A stretch of 64,000 nt of DNA from Adiantum capillus-veneris (GCA_014529385.2 CM043966.1:91310587-91374586); one strand, 5' to 3'. Shown: positions 11,206-22,824, counted from the first letter of the stretch. A program made the numbers and translations. The notes: generated from the letters alone by a model not told the origin.

Positions 11206-11835
11206 AAGATTTCCTTGGGTCATAAGCCTCCAAGTACTAGCAAAAGTTTGGTAAGAATCGGGTAAGGCATCAAGAACAGTCTGCACAAGGGAACTGTCTG
11301 AAATGACTTCACCTACAAAAATATGTTGCTCATTGATATCCTTGACACCAGCAAAGAAAGTGTCCATATCATCTTCCTCATGCATAATCTTCGACTCCAG
11401 CTCTTTACGCAAGCAACAATGCAATTTTTGCCTCATTGCGGCTTGCATAAAAACCAACCAGAATATCCCAAGCCTATTTTGCAGATTTTGTTGAACGAAT
11501 GTGAGGAGTAATGGTGCACTTCACAGACAACGCAATCAACACATGAGCCTGCGCATCCTTTACATCCCAACGAGCTTGTTCTACCATAGTCAAAACAACT
11601 CTAACAGCAGCAATCCTTGTAGCAAAACCTACAACATCCTCAACATCGCCTATATCCTTAGAACCAGAATGTACATCAATGCCCTGCATAATATTCTAAA
11701 CACTCTTTGACACAAGAACATGTTGCATCATGTAAGCCCACATAGGGTAATTGTCCCCACCCAATCTGTCCTAAGCAGCAAACATCTTGAACACATCTGT
11801 AGTGTTGTCAGCCATGGTAAATGTTGCACCTGATG
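11206..11835 (-). pseudogene. Second copia gag 5' part, truncated
   Basis: The minus-strand translation has MAD..TDVFKMF near 11,816, then fragments parallel to the first copy, including KLHCCLRKELESKIMHEEDD and LPDSYQTFASTWRLMT at 11,208-11,457. Everything beyond that gag point (zinc knuckle, protease, integrase, RT) is missing, replaced by the gypsy LTR fragment. Frame breaks occur near 11,470 and 11,700. The family is the same as at 2,317-3,320. Confidence 0.85.
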
Positions 11836-12130
11836 TGAAAACTGCCCGAAAAGAGGAGAAACGAAGCGGTAACAACACGTGCTTTATAGCACAAACCGTA
11901 GAAGGTTGTAAGGGACCTTTTATGCAGAAAATGGCACTGACAAAAATTCTGCACATAATGACAAAATAGCTTGTGCATTATTGCCTATAGTGGAAACGGA
12001 GGTCGAAATGAGCTTGAATCATAAATTTGAGCAAGCCTGCGACGAACACCCGTCAAAACTCACTGAAGTCGGAGAAAGTGAGCAGGCGTGTGCTCAAGCT
12101 GCTGACGACTAAGCCCGGGAGGACGCAACC

Positions 12131-12145
12131 TGCTTTGATACCAAT
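12131..12145 (-). other. Copia primer binding site
   Basis: On the minus strand the LTR end is followed by ATTGGTATCAAAGCA. TGGTATCA plus AGC resembles the plant initiator tRNA-Met primer site TGGTATCAGAGC with one change. Confidence 0.75.
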
Positions 12146-12374
12146 TATTGGAATTAGGGTTGCAAGGAAACGCACACATCTTGGAGAAGACGAAGGAAGC
12201 TCAAGGCGCACGATAGAGAGTGTATTACTTAGTGCGCAATGGAAAGATAGATAGCCCTAGAATGAATGGGCATAAATACAATGCACGGGGGAAAAACCCT
12301 CTTAGAGAGAAAAAAAATGCCCTGACGGTCCTAAATGTGTTCACACACATCACTACCACATGTATATGGTAACA
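12146..12374 (-). repeat. Copia 5' LTR, minus orientation (229 bp)
   Basis: Diverged copy of the LTRs at 788-1,013 and 3,654-3,879. In plus coordinates it begins TATTGGAATTAGGG (the usual TG end mutated to TA) and ends ATATGGTAACA. With the truncated gag it marks a second, broken insertion of the family. Confidence 0.88.
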
Positions 12375-13260
12375 TTTTAGGCTAGGGTTAACTTCTTTTT
12401 TGTCATATTGACATTTTAGTTAGTGTGAATGCTATAATACATGGCTGCGAAACCTTATTTTAGCACCTTTGTTGGGGATCAGAGAAGGATAAAGCCTAGG
12501 AGAAACATCATTGTTGGCATCGCATGCTCTTTGGGCTAAATTTTCATTTACTAGATTAGCATAAAAGTTAAGCTTCTAGGACCAAAATTTACACTCTTTT
12601 GCTTAGATCGTTTGTGACCCCTTACATTGTTTTTGCTTTGAGTGAATTTCTAGGATTTAGAGTGGGACAAAGGATCTAAGGACCCTTGGGGACACAAAGA
12701 TTACCCTGAGAATGCATTTGAGCACCATGACAAAAAAATGAAATGTATAAATTTTGGGCTCAAAATTTTGAATTTGTCAGTCAAAGATATTATTAAGGTC
12801 TTGAGGACACTCAACCTTGCCAAAAGATTAGGTCAATTGTGTTTTTTCCAAATTTGGTGATTTTTGGGGGTGTTGATCACTCAGGGCTATCCTCTTAAGG
12901 CCAAGGTCCTCTAGTCTTGTTGGAAAAATGACTATGATAAAAATTATTTAAGCAAAAATTCAATGATTTAAGCCTTTGTCTAATGCACAAAACAATTTGA
13001 GCGGTACCACAAACATTGTCAATGTAAAGAGAGGTCCTAACTTGCATTTGCATACATCAAAGGTGAATATATGCTTTGTTGCACTCATAAAAATCCAAAC
13101 CTCCAAAACTAGTCATGAAAACACCCAAGAAACCTACAAAAGATTTAAAATACTAACCTTGGAAGAAAGGAGCTTTAGAAAGGAAGATTCTTGATCACTC
13201 TATGTCGTTAAGATCCAGCACCACACTACCTTCTAGGTCCTCTACTCAAAGCATTCTTCC
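12375..13260. other. No gene recognised
   Basis: No conserved motif was found in any frame. It may be the leader or gag region of the old gypsy element that follows, but nothing in the translation proves this. Confidence 0.4.
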
Positions 13261-13687
13261 ATGGATCCTTTAGAGACAATTTTTGAAGAGGAATTGGTGT
13301 CTAATTTGAGGAACCGCCTATTATCCTACCATTTTGATGGTCAAACCAAACTTTTCGAAGGGGTTGTCTATATAACTAATGATAATGCTAAGGTTGCAAA
13401 GCTAGTGAACACCAAAAGGGCACCATCTTTCTCAAAACTCAATTCTACAATGCCATGGATGCATGGAGGAAAATTTCCCCATAGAAATGATCCAACCCAA
13501 AGTGACCACTCCTTTTTTCAACAATCCTTTTGTGTTAATTAACGAGTCCAAGGAATCAAGACCAACATTATCGGCCCCTACATGGGTGCCTGTCCCATTT
13601 GATACCCCTATTGGGAAGAATCTGACTAATGGAGAGCCTATACAAGGATTTGATGCTATCTTCAATCCACCTCCTTTGCCTCCATGA
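13261..13687 (+). pseudogene. Unassigned coding-like stretch, possibly gypsy-derived
   Basis: Two overlapping open frames (13,261-13,542 and 13,463-13,687) look like one frame-shifted coding stretch. The first begins MDPLETIFEEELVSNLRNRL; the second is Pro-rich with PTWVPVPFDTPIGKNL. I do not recognise a domain. The position about 1 kb before gypsy RT/RNase H remnants on the same strand suggests retrotransposon origin, but this is inference. Confidence 0.3.
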
Positions 13688-14689
13688 AAACTGACTTTGA
13701 TAGAATAAGTGATGGTGTGATTGATGTTTGTGGGCAACCCTACACCATTTTGTATGAGGATAGGCTATGATGGGTACACAAAACACATGATCCCTCTACA
13801 CCTCATTTCCAAGATGTGTGGGGAGTAGAGTACTACAAGTTCAATTCATGCAACCTCTAGGATCACACTTGGGGAGGTGTACTAGTTTTTCCTAGAGGTG
13901 TGAGGGATAGAGGAGAAAATTGCTTCTCATTTGTAGAGCTTTCTCCTACAGCTCAGCACAATGAAAGAGAAATTGATCTCTCAGCTCTAGGAAGAGGTCT
14001 ATGAAAAGTGTCATGGAGAGGAAGAGACTTCTCTTTCACAAATTGCAAGTAGTCATGTCAGCACCAACCACTTGTGTTCTCCCTAGATTTTCTTATGGAA
14101 GGATCTTGTTCAATTTTACTTGGTCATCGGCTACTACTGCTCAAAGCATGGATTGGATGAAGAATTTCTTAAACCAACCTTACATAGCATAGTCTTGTAG
14201 CATAGCATGTAACCTTTCTTAAATACATAGCATGGTCTTGTAGGCAGATTTCAAGTCAACCACTACCTTACAACTAAGTGAGGACATTGAGGTCTAGGAA
14301 GGAGAATATAACTTCATTATTTTCAAAGAAGATGAGAGGAAATTTATATCCTTAAATATTGCTCAAAATGATACCATCATCACCCTAGACAAGGACTAGT
14401 CTGCCACAAATTCCCCGACTTTGAATCAAAACCAAGAATGAATTTAGGTCTTAGTAACCATTGACACTTGTGTAACTTGAATGCCAAAGCCAATTCTATG
14501 ATGAGAAGGGCTATGAAATTTCCCAAATTAGAATGGTGTCTTTCATTAAAGACCTAAGAGAGGTAGCGATCGAGGGGCGACTGAGGCAACAAACATGGCC
14601 ACCAAAGCATGAAGGGCATGCAGTATCCTATAGTGCATCTTAAATTTCCTCTAATCTGAGTGACTCAAAGGATGGGTTTAACATTGTCA

Positions 14690-15480
14690 ATAAAATAGAT
14701 CAAGGTGAGAATCTTTTTGCAATCAAATTTTCACATAATAAAAGACAAATTCTAGGTCATCGTGTGTCCAAGCATGGAATTACTACATACATATCTTGAT
14801 AACATCTATATCATTATAGATTCTCCCAAGCCAATAGCTTTCCAGTAACCACAAGGATGTTCAAGACCTCATGCACACTTGTGGTTACTATATAATATTT
14901 CGTCTGCATGTATGTTGAGGTAGTCAAACCTCTGTACCTACCATTAGTCTCCTTTGAGTGGAATTTTGATTGTGACATGGATTTTGATAAATTCAAGGCA
15001 ACACTAGTTAGGCAACCAATTCTAAAGGCAACAGAATGGGGTCCTCATTGATGCAACTGCGTATGCCATACGATGTATCCAAGCGCAATTGGGCAAGATA
15101 ATATGGACTTCCCAATCGCCTATGTGCGTCAACAATTGGACCTATCAAAATTAAATTACATTACCACTAAATGAGGTGGTTTATTCATGATATATTATTT
15201 GCTTAGAAAATTCAAACACTATCCGCTTGCAAACAAGTTTCTCTTTCTCAATGACCAAGAAAGCCCTTCTTTATCTAGTCAGCAAACCATGCAACACAGG
15301 GATGCATTATGGTTCCAAATATTGCTTGAGTTTGAATTTGAACTTGCAATTTAGAAAGGGATTAAGCATCAACACAAAGATCATCTCTCCAAACTTACCT
15401 CTAGAGAAGACCCTATTGGAGTGAATGAGGATTTTCTAGATGCTTTCCCTCTTTGCAATAAAATGGGTGTCTGAATGGAG
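14690..15480 (+). pseudogene. Decayed Ty3/gypsy reverse transcriptase end and RNase H
   Basis: Translation across several frames gives, in order: AIKFSHNKRQILGHRVSKHG (the FLGHxISxxGI block at the end of gypsy RT) near 14,720; a degraded FLGxxxYYRRF-like region near 14,870; FKATLVRQPILKATEWG near 14,990 (the LxxAPILxxPDW block); FPIAYVRQQLDLSKLNYITT near 15,110 (RNase H, AYxSRxLxxxExNYxxT); and LLRKFKHYPLANKFLF plus KHQHKDHLSKL near 15,200-15,390. Many stops and frame shifts show great age. It belongs to a different gypsy lineage from the element at 37,962-46,887, judging by these blocks. Confidence 0.75.
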
Positions 15481-15744
15481 TGAAAATGTGATAATTCTAC
15501 TTATCACTACAATGATTCCCAGCTCCTTTTCAAAACATGCTTATAAGTTTGTGCAATTCAGTCACTCCTTTGTGCTAATACCAGCTCATATTTATTTTGA
15601 AAGTAAAAACTCGATTTGAGATGGGGCCTTGTCCTAATGAGTATTCACTTCTTCTATACAAGGTTCATGTGCTTTCTTGTAGTCAGTACCTAGCACCTGA
15701 TCAAATGGTGAGACTACTAAAATTTCAAGGGCATTGATGGCCTA

Positions 15745-15869
15745 CACTAGGAGCGTATGCAACAAAATATGGTGTGCTAAATGTTGGGTAGTAGCATTAG
15801 TCACACACTAGGAGCATATGTAGCAAAATGTGTGTGGGTAAGTGCTAAATGTTGGGTAGTAGCATTAGC
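15745..15869. repeat. Two-copy tandem repeat (about 57-64 bp)
   Basis: The block beginning CACTAGGAGC and ending TGGGTAGTAGCATTAG occurs twice, at 15,745-15,801 and 15,806-15,869, with one short internal length change. Confidence 0.8.
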
Positions 15870-16303
15870 TTACACAATCCATTTTAAATCAAGAAATATC
15901 ACTACATAAAAGGCAAAAGCCGCAACATGGAAAACCCAATTCAAAACAAGCAATAAAATCATAGAATCTAGGGAATATGTATTGTGGGATATCAACTCTA
16001 CAAAATAGGCCCATATGCCCACTTATGAGTACATGTCCCTAAAACATAACATTTGGAGGTTGTGCGCGTCTGTCGCACTTGTCAAAGCAAGGGACTTGTC
16101 GTACATTGTGTGCGAGTTACAAATGGTTGCAAGCACACAACCAAACTAATTTAGCAAGCTGAAGAGAGCAAGGGTGTGTCACTCACCGCCCTATGCTCGC
16201 CTTTGTGAGGGATTCCTCGTCGCGAAGAAGAGGGAGCTATCGCCGTGCCGCGCTCAACTGTCTCATCGCCGCCGTGCGTTGCAATGCTCGATGACACTCT
16301 TTC

Positions 16304-16306
<3 letters not shown>

Positions 16307-16349
<43 letters not shown>
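16307..16349. repeat. (CT)n microsatellite followed by (CA)n
   Basis: Uninterrupted CT dinucleotides of about 43 bp, then a short CA run near 16,356-16,368. The Ser-Leu repeat peptides this would encode are not real proteins. Confidence 0.95.
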
Positions 16350-16351
<2 letters not shown>

Positions 16352-16719
16352 GCATACACACACACACAAGGAGATGAAGAAGAAGATGGAGATGGAACAA
16401 GAGCACTCTTCAATTGCACAAATGAGAGAATGAGTGATTTTTAAGTTTAGGTAACTTTTATATGAGTTCGCCCATTCACACTTGGACGTCCATGCTTAGC
16501 CAACTAACCCTTGAATGTTCCAGTTAGAGTGCGCCTCTCATCGACGATCACTCTTACCATTTTCCTATTGGACCAACAAGCTCGGCCCATGACTACTAGA
16601 AGCGGACGCTAATGGTGGTTAATAGAGGTTTTGCAAGGGGTCTCCATGGATTTTGCAAGGGGCCCATGGAGAGATAGAGGCAGCGAAATTCTCAGCCAAA
16701 GTGATAACCAATCTCATCC

Positions 16720-17660
16720 TTCCATCTAGAATGTGATGGCAAACTTTGCATATGGACTCCCACACTTATGTGGTATGATGTGATGATTGTGAATTTAGAG
16801 TGACAACCAACCACTTACAATCAATTGCCTTATCCTCCTATCATTAGTACACATGCTTTTGCTAAATGGGGCATTGATTTTGTAGGGTTGCTACCACTTG
16901 CCCAAAACAGAAGCAATCATTAAATAATAGTAGCCATGGACTACTTGACCAAATACGTTAAATCCATGCCTATCACTAAAGCAGACACTCGCATCACAAA
17001 GAACTTTGTCGACCAAAAAAACTTCGATTGGTTTGGTCTTCCAATGAGAATTGTAAGTGATTAGGGATCACAATTCTTAAATGGAGTGGTAAAGGTACTT
17101 TTAAAGGTGTTCTTAGTGGCACACAAATGCTCAGTGCTCTATCATCCTCAGTGCAATGGGCAAGTTGAAAGCACAAAGAAAGTATTGTGCACAACACTTA
17201 GTAGAGGGTAATATTAAGACATGGATGACCAAGCTACCATGCATTCTATGGGCTTATTGTAGTGCTTACAAAACTTTAATTGGTACTACTTTGCTTGAAC
17301 TATCCTTTAACCTTTATGCAATTCTCCCCATGGAATTATAATTCTCCCCATGGCAAGAGTTACATTGGAATGGAGTGATCACGCATTTTCCAATAAACTA
17401 GTGAAGCTGGAAAAATTGGATGAGACTCGACTTAAAGCAATTCATATCATGTATGTAGAGAGAGGTAGGTGCAAACCTTGGTTCATCCAACATCTATGAT
17501 CTCAAGAGTTTTAAAAAGAGACCTAAATCTTTTGAACAATCCCAAGAAAAAAAGTACAAGCTAATGGCACGGGGCATAGGGCCTTTTTTATTCTCTAACG
17601 CGGGACTTTTCCACCTTTTGACCCTAGATGGTAGTCCCATTGAGGCATTCATTGATGAAG
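16720..17660 (+). pseudogene. Decayed Ty3/gypsy integrase
   Basis: Frames together show a degraded zinc-binding lead (WTPTLMWYDVM, matching YWPTMFxDA) near 16,755. WGIDFVGLLPLAQNRSNH near 16,870 holds the first catalytic Asp. VAMDYLTKYVKSMPITKA follows near 16,930. FGLPMRIVSD near 17,035 holds the second catalytic Asp. YHPQCNGQVESTKKVLCTTL near 17,140 holds the catalytic Glu. A weak C-terminal region (GPFLFSNAGLF...LDGSPIEAFIDEARINRF) follows to 17,660. Stops and frame changes abound. It completes the pol order RT-RNase H-integrase with the remnant at 14,690-15,480; the 1.2 kb between them is unrecognised. Confidence 0.8.
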
Positions 17661-17751
17661 CTAGAATCAATAGATTTTTTTAGCAACATTGAAAATTGGA
17701 ACAAGAAGCATTGGTGAAGAAACAAGCACAAGAGGAAGCAGTAGAGCAAGC

Positions 17752-17835
17752 AGGGCCTAAAATTGACACCTGTTTTTCCTGTCAAAGGCTATTAGGGCCT
17801 AAAATTGACACCTGCTTTTCCTGTCAAAGGCTATT
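17752..17835. repeat. 42-bp tandem duplication
   Basis: Two copies of a 42-bp unit starting AGGGCCTAAAATTGACACC at 17,752 and 17,794 differ at one base. The unit lies just beyond the end of the old gypsy integrase. Confidence 0.92.
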
Positions 17836-18279
17836 TTGCCTATCAAAATAGGTACTTCAAAAAAAACTCCTATCATTTGACATGCTAGAATCTTGAAATT
17901 GTCTATCATTTTTCATGTTTATACCCTTAAATTTACATTATATATGGCAAATTATGTAAGTTGATTTCATTACACAAAGCATATGAAAGAGGCTTGGAAA
18001 ATTGACCGTCAAAAGAAATTTATACTATGCCTGTCAATTTTAGGCCTTGAGAGCAAGCCTACAAAGCCAAGCTCCATCGATAATAGGTGCTGCCTCAAAA
18101 CGGCTACAAGCATTGCATCAAGCCCACTTTTTTTAAATAATCTAGACATACAAAATCATGCTATCTCTACTAAACTCTGGCGTAGAAACCAATTTTCTCT
18201 CTCATGAAGCCTACAGAATGCTCAACTTGACACTAAATAGGACAAAGGCAATAACTTTGCATAGTTTTGCCAATACACT

Positions 18280-18510
18280 CACGAGTGCTAGCTCAATTGA
18301 TAGAGCAAGAGCCTCTTGTGTCTAAGGTCTTGGGCTCAAACCTCCTTGACAACTCATGTGACATGAAGCCCTTAGGGGTTGTTCCCATGGTCCATATGAT
18401 GGGTTGACCACCCTTAACCGGATGGGATGCTCCACCTCACGGAGTCGGGTGTGTGAGTTGTAATTTCAAGTTCCTACTCTCTCTATAAAATAAAAAATAA
18501 AATAAAAACT
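18280..18510 (+). mobile_element. tRNA-derived SINE
   Basis: The 5' part resembles a tRNA with an internal RNA polymerase III promoter. The A box is TAGCTCAATTGATAGAGC at 18,289-18,306 and the B box is GGGCTCAAACC at 18,332-18,342, about 43 bp apart as in tRNA genes. There is no foldable complete tRNA. A roughly 140-bp unrelated body follows, then an A-rich tail (AAAATAAAAAATAAAATAAA) at about 18,486-18,508. This head-body-tail layout is that of a plant SINE, mobilised by LINE proteins. No clear target duplication was found. A related head may lie at 30,590-30,645. Confidence 0.8.
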
Positions 18511-18772
18511 TTAACAAAAGACACTTCACAAGCTCATGCCTTTTTCACATTGTAACTACTAACACCTTCTCAATGCACACTCTACAACATTAACCCAATT
18601 TTGGATGAGAGAAAGAGAAAGTAAATGCAACATTGAAATGGATACAAATCAAGACACATTTCAAACACTCCAAGGAGTGGTTTGAGTTCCACTACAAAAA
18701 ACAGGCCTACCTTTGAACCAATCTCTTCAATCACTTCAACAGCTCTAAACTTTGTACATCAAGAATTGTCCC
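18511..18772. other. Short unassigned interval between SINE and L1
   Basis: No motif seen. It would contain the target side of the L1 insertion at 18,773. Confidence 0.5.
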
Positions 18773-18786
18773 TTTTTTTCGGCCAT

Positions 18787-18802
18787 ACTCACAATTGTGA
18801 GT
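18787..18802. other. 16-bp palindrome in L1 3' UTR
   Basis: ACTCACAATTGTGAGT is perfectly self-complementary and is identical at 35,896-35,911. Each lies within about 25 bp of the A tail. It could form a hairpin recognised by the L1 reverse transcriptase; that role is inferred. Confidence 0.75.
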
Positions 18803-19145
18803 TGAGATAATTTATATTAACCCGATAAGAATACAACAACCCTCAAGCATAACATGTGCCTTGAGGGGGCTAGTGTTCCATCAGAGACTTGTACACAGAG
18901 AACCTACTAGATGAGTAACTCCTATCCTCTTTGGTGTTCTAAACAGCTCAAAGTATGCGTCCATCCTTCATCTTTGTGTGCTACCCCTCTTTTGCTCCTA
19001 CCATGTGAATGAGCTCAACGCTTGATCGCACAATATCATCAAAGACAGCTACCTCTAGTTTTCCCTCAAAGAGTCGAAGGTTCCTGGACTTCCATACTTG
19101 GTTCAACTAGCAGAATATGAACATTTGAGTGCATATCATACCAGC

Positions 19146-20038
19146 CTAGCTTTGGATACTACGCCCTCTCAAGATCAGGCCATCCATAAAAAGGGTGATC
19201 TTCCAAGTCCTTCTTACCCACTTGCACACTCTAGCGGCTAGACCCCGCGAAGTAGGGCACTTGCAAAACAGATGGAGGGGGTCTTCCAAGGCTGACTTGC
19301 AGCCTGAGCAAGTGCCTGAGCTGAAACCCCTAGCTTTAACCTCAACCCCAGTGGACAAAGCTCCCCAGAGCACCTTCCAAATGAATACCTTTATGCAGTC
19401 TGGCCCTTTAACCTCCTAGATGGTATCAACCCTCTTTTGTCAGCGTTCTTCTACCCAATTTTTCTTCAAAATTCTGTTGAGTGGGGCAAACCAATCAGGT
19501 TGGTACACCTGCACATTATATGTACCCCGTGTCTTGGGAAGCGAGAACAATTTGTCTTTCGGCCAATGCCAGTCTCTCCAATCTAATTCTGATCCGCATA
19601 CAAAAGGACATACGGATGCCAGTACTTCCAAGAGTCTACTAATGAGAAGCCTTTCATAGATCCCCAATTTATGTTCCATCACCATGAGCTCCCCATCCTT
19701 CCAGCAACAATTCTATCATCCTAGAGATGTGAAAGCTTATAGATTCCTTTAATGCTCACTTGTCATGCAACTTCCCTCCAAAAAGGGTCCAAGGAGCCCC
19801 TTGCAAGTTTGGAGAGCCATGGGGACCAATTGCGGGAGGAATCCTTGAAGTACCTGAAATTCTCTCCCCATTCTACAATCGAGGTTGCTTTGTTACACTT
19901 CCATGCTAGTTCCTCTGTGCAAACACCAAGCTTGAGGGATGTCCAACAAGGTGCAAGAATCTTGTCCGGCATTGTGGCCATCTTCCATATGCCCCCTCTT
20001 GAGGCAAGCTTTTCATTGTCCATTATATCCCAGGCCAT
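19146..20038 (-). pseudogene. L1 ORF2 C-terminal region with zf-RVT zinc finger
   Basis: Minus-strand frames carry a linker (19,440-20,038: WKCNKATSIVEWGENFRYF and WPKDKLFSLPKTRGTYN) and then a zinc finger (19,146-19,373: CSGCKSALEDPLHLFCKCP, a CX2CX8HX3-4C arrangement). This matches the zf-RVT domain at the end of plant L1 ORF2. The same region in the 36-kb fragment is CLGCRLASEDMAHLFMDCP. Frame shifts separate the pieces. Confidence 0.85.
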
Positions 20039-20155
20039 AATAGCCCACTCTTGTTTTTAATTCGTCGGAGAAACCACAAGTTTGGCACACAAAGCTTCTG
20101 CATGTATCATGGGGTCAGTAATCCCAATACCGCCCTACTTCTTAGGTCTTGCTAC

Positions 20156-21370
20156 TCATTCCCATCTCCCCCACTGGTAAGGGGTTGTGGCCTTCATATT
20201 ACTTTTCCATAAAAATCGCTTGATAGGCTTCAAGAATTCTTTCCAATTGGATTTTCTCATTTTAAGAAACGGCGACACAAATGAAATGTACGGCATCATG
20301 AAAGCATTGATCACCGTGATTCTACTATGGAAAGGGAGGAGCACAAAATTCCATCTTCTCATTTTGTTGTTGACTTTAGTCAAGATCCAGTCAAATCTCT
20401 TCTTATCTATAATGCCCACTCCTCCAAGTGGAGCACCAAGGTGCCTGAATATGGTGCCCTTGCCTATTACCTCTTCGGACCATTCCGCAAAATCAAAGAT
20501 GTCATTTTTTGAGAGAGATATCAGTCTTGATTTCTCAATACCGCACATAGATCCAGAGGCGGTGGCAAAAAGTTTGACAATCTGAAGGGCTCTTCGTAGA
20601 GTCTCTGGATCAACTTTGAGGAAAAGCAAAGAGTCATCTGCAAATAGCTTTGCCAGTAGTTGCTTTCCTTCAGGCAGTGAAAGACCTTGAATTTCCCCTC
20701 TCGCCGCACTGTCCTCAAGTGCAGTCGCAAGCAGGTGAGAGCCAATAGCAAAAAGCAGCGGGACCAAGGGGCATCCTTGCTTCATCGAGCGCTTGACCTC
20801 AAACCCTCCGACTATCTTGTTATTGAAGAGGAGCTCAAAGTAATTTCCTTCCCCCAACGTTCGAACAATCGCATACATTCTAGGTCCAAAGCTTTGATGA
20901 CTGCCTCAATGTAAGCCCATGAGATTCTATCATAAGCCTTATCCAGATCAAGCTGGAGGAGGATACATTCTTGCTTGGTGAAAGAATCATATTCAATACC
21001 AACCATGACAGCCAAAATGTTGTCATAGATTGACCTACCTTTTATGAATCCATGTTGGTGGGGTGTGATGATTCTTTTCAAGGTTGGAGCCAGCCTCAGA
21101 GCAATCACTTTAGCAATGATCTTGTACGCAACTGTCATCATAGAGGTAGGCCGCCAGTGCTTCAGCAAAGACTAGCAAAACAACTTGGGGATAGGTTTGA
21201 TCAACCCTCTTTTTAGATTGGCATCCAAATCCCCCTAGAGCAGAGCCCTGTTGGCTAGTTGCGCTATCGGGATTTTGATATCCTCCCAAAACTCTAAGAT
21301 AAATTTGGCAGTTAGCCCGTTCCACCCAGGGGACTTTTCCTTCCCCATAGCCTGTAAGGCAGTCCAACAT
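20156..21370 (-). pseudogene. L1 ORF2 reverse transcriptase domain (frame-shifted)
   Basis: The minus-strand frame 20,812-21,168 gives HWRPTSMMTVAYKIIAKVIA, QHGFIKGRSIYDNI and LLQLDLDKAYDRISW (RT blocks 1-3, with the first catalytic Asp). The frame 20,156-20,878 gives SMKQGCPLVPLLFAIG and AKLFADDSLLFL (the FADD active site), GIEKSRL and FRHLGAPLGG, which are the remaining palm and thumb blocks. The frame break lies near 20,840. This enzyme would copy the element's RNA at a nicked target. The frame break and others upstream make it non-functional. Confidence 0.92.
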
Positions 21371-22772
21371 TCATCGACATCGATAGGCCTCTCCAATGCT
21401 TTTTCTTCAGTATAGGTAGTAGGTCACAATTGATCGTACTAACTAGCACGGCTCTAGCCTCCTCGGACACCTGAGTGCAGTCATTTGGTTGGCCAATAAT
21501 TTGACTGAGATGGTCGAGCTTGAGCTTGGCCATAGCATTCTGGTCTCTTACAACATTCCCCCTCTTGTTAGTAATTGCAGTGATAGTGTCCCTTCTTCTT
21601 CTGACTTTGAGAGCTCTGAAGAAATGAGCGTGATTAGCGGGCTCAGGTTTGACGGCAAGCTCACTGGCAAATAGTCGAGCCTTGTTAATCACTTCAACTT
21701 GCAGATTAGCCAGACTTTCTTTGGCCTCCAACCATCTTTTGTGCTCTTCCTGAAGAATTCTTCCTTCTTGGTTTCTTTTGGCTAGTTTTTCCACCTCTTC
21801 CTTCAGCTCCCTGTTAGCATTCCTCTCGAGACTTTTTTGCTTTGGGCCCTGCTCTTTTTATTGCGGATTGGATTCTACACACCAGAGAGGGCCAGGCTCT
21901 AGGGTCAATGGCCTCCACATCTTGCCTTAATTTGAATAGGGCCGTCTTTGCTAACGACATGAAGAGGGGGTCCTTAAAGAGATGAATCCCTGATACTAAA
22001 TTTTTCTTCTTCCTTTCCGGGGAACATGCATCTTCACTGGCCTGGCTGGCTATGTAGCTTAAGAGGAAAGTGATCCGACATGCTTTTGGAGGTATCGACC
22101 CTTAGTATCAAGATGAGGGAAGCCAATCAGCCTGATGGGAGATGTAACGTCTGTCCAACCGAGACTCCGTGTTGGCATATTGAAGGCTCATGTATGTCAT
22201 GCCCGGAGAGCTACTCCACGGACCTGCATTCCACTAATTGAGCAACCTCAATGTCTCGCATAGTGCCTGCCATTTGGGTTTTTTAGAGCCAACCAGGATA
22301 CTAGTTGATCCCATCTTGTCCTTGCGAGCTTCAACGATGTTGTAGTCTCACATGATGCGCCATTTACCTTTGATAGGTTGTTCCCTGTGTGCACCCAAAT
22401 TTTGGATCTCCCCTTAGCATCAAAGGGAGCATAAAGTTGATGACTGGTGAGGGACTGGCCTGCCCACATTATCCTTACCCCAAGGACTCTACCTGAGGCG
22501 TGATTGAGCACAACCTGCGGCTCCAATTTCCTGTCAAAAATGGAGAGCACCCCACTAAACCCCAAAGCGCCATCTCTATACAACACCAACTTCCTACCTA
22601 TAGCCTGCTTCCTAGAGCAAGAAGCGTCAAGGTGGTGTTCCTGAATAGGCCAACAGTTCATAACTTCTTTTCTAACTTCCTCCCAAAAAGAGTGCTTTTC
22701 TTCATAGACTTTATGCCTTACACATTCTAGGACTGAATATGTAAGTCTTCCATCAGGGGGACAGTGGTACAA
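21312..22772 (-). pseudogene. L1 ORF2 endonuclease and EN-RT linker (broken)
   Basis: The frame 22,248-22,772 has HHLDASCSRKQAIGRKLVLY and LTSHQLYAPFDAKGRSKIW, matching the middle of an APE-type endonuclease (the Y/V-Y-AP block). The frame 21,312-21,794 has the charged linker (KESLANLQVEVINKARLFA, HAHFFRALKVRRRRDTITA) found between endonuclease and RT in plant L1. The N-terminal WN and catalytic GDFN blocks were not located with confidence, probably lost to frame shifts around 21,800-22,240. Confidence 0.75.
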
Positions 22773-22824
22773 ACTCCTCCGCGTCTGAAGAACCCTGCAT
22801 TGTCGCCTCCCCTAAGCTATCTTC

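Noticed and set aside
16174-16433. Open frames coding for Ser-Leu or His-Thr repeats (also at 28,075, 35,011, 46,975, 47,518 and 56,425)
   Set aside because: They are translations of CT, GA or CA microsatellites with no other protein features.
18280-18350. A functional tRNA gene
   Set aside because: A and B boxes are present but the acceptor and T stems do not pair and a body with an A tail follows, so a SINE fits better.
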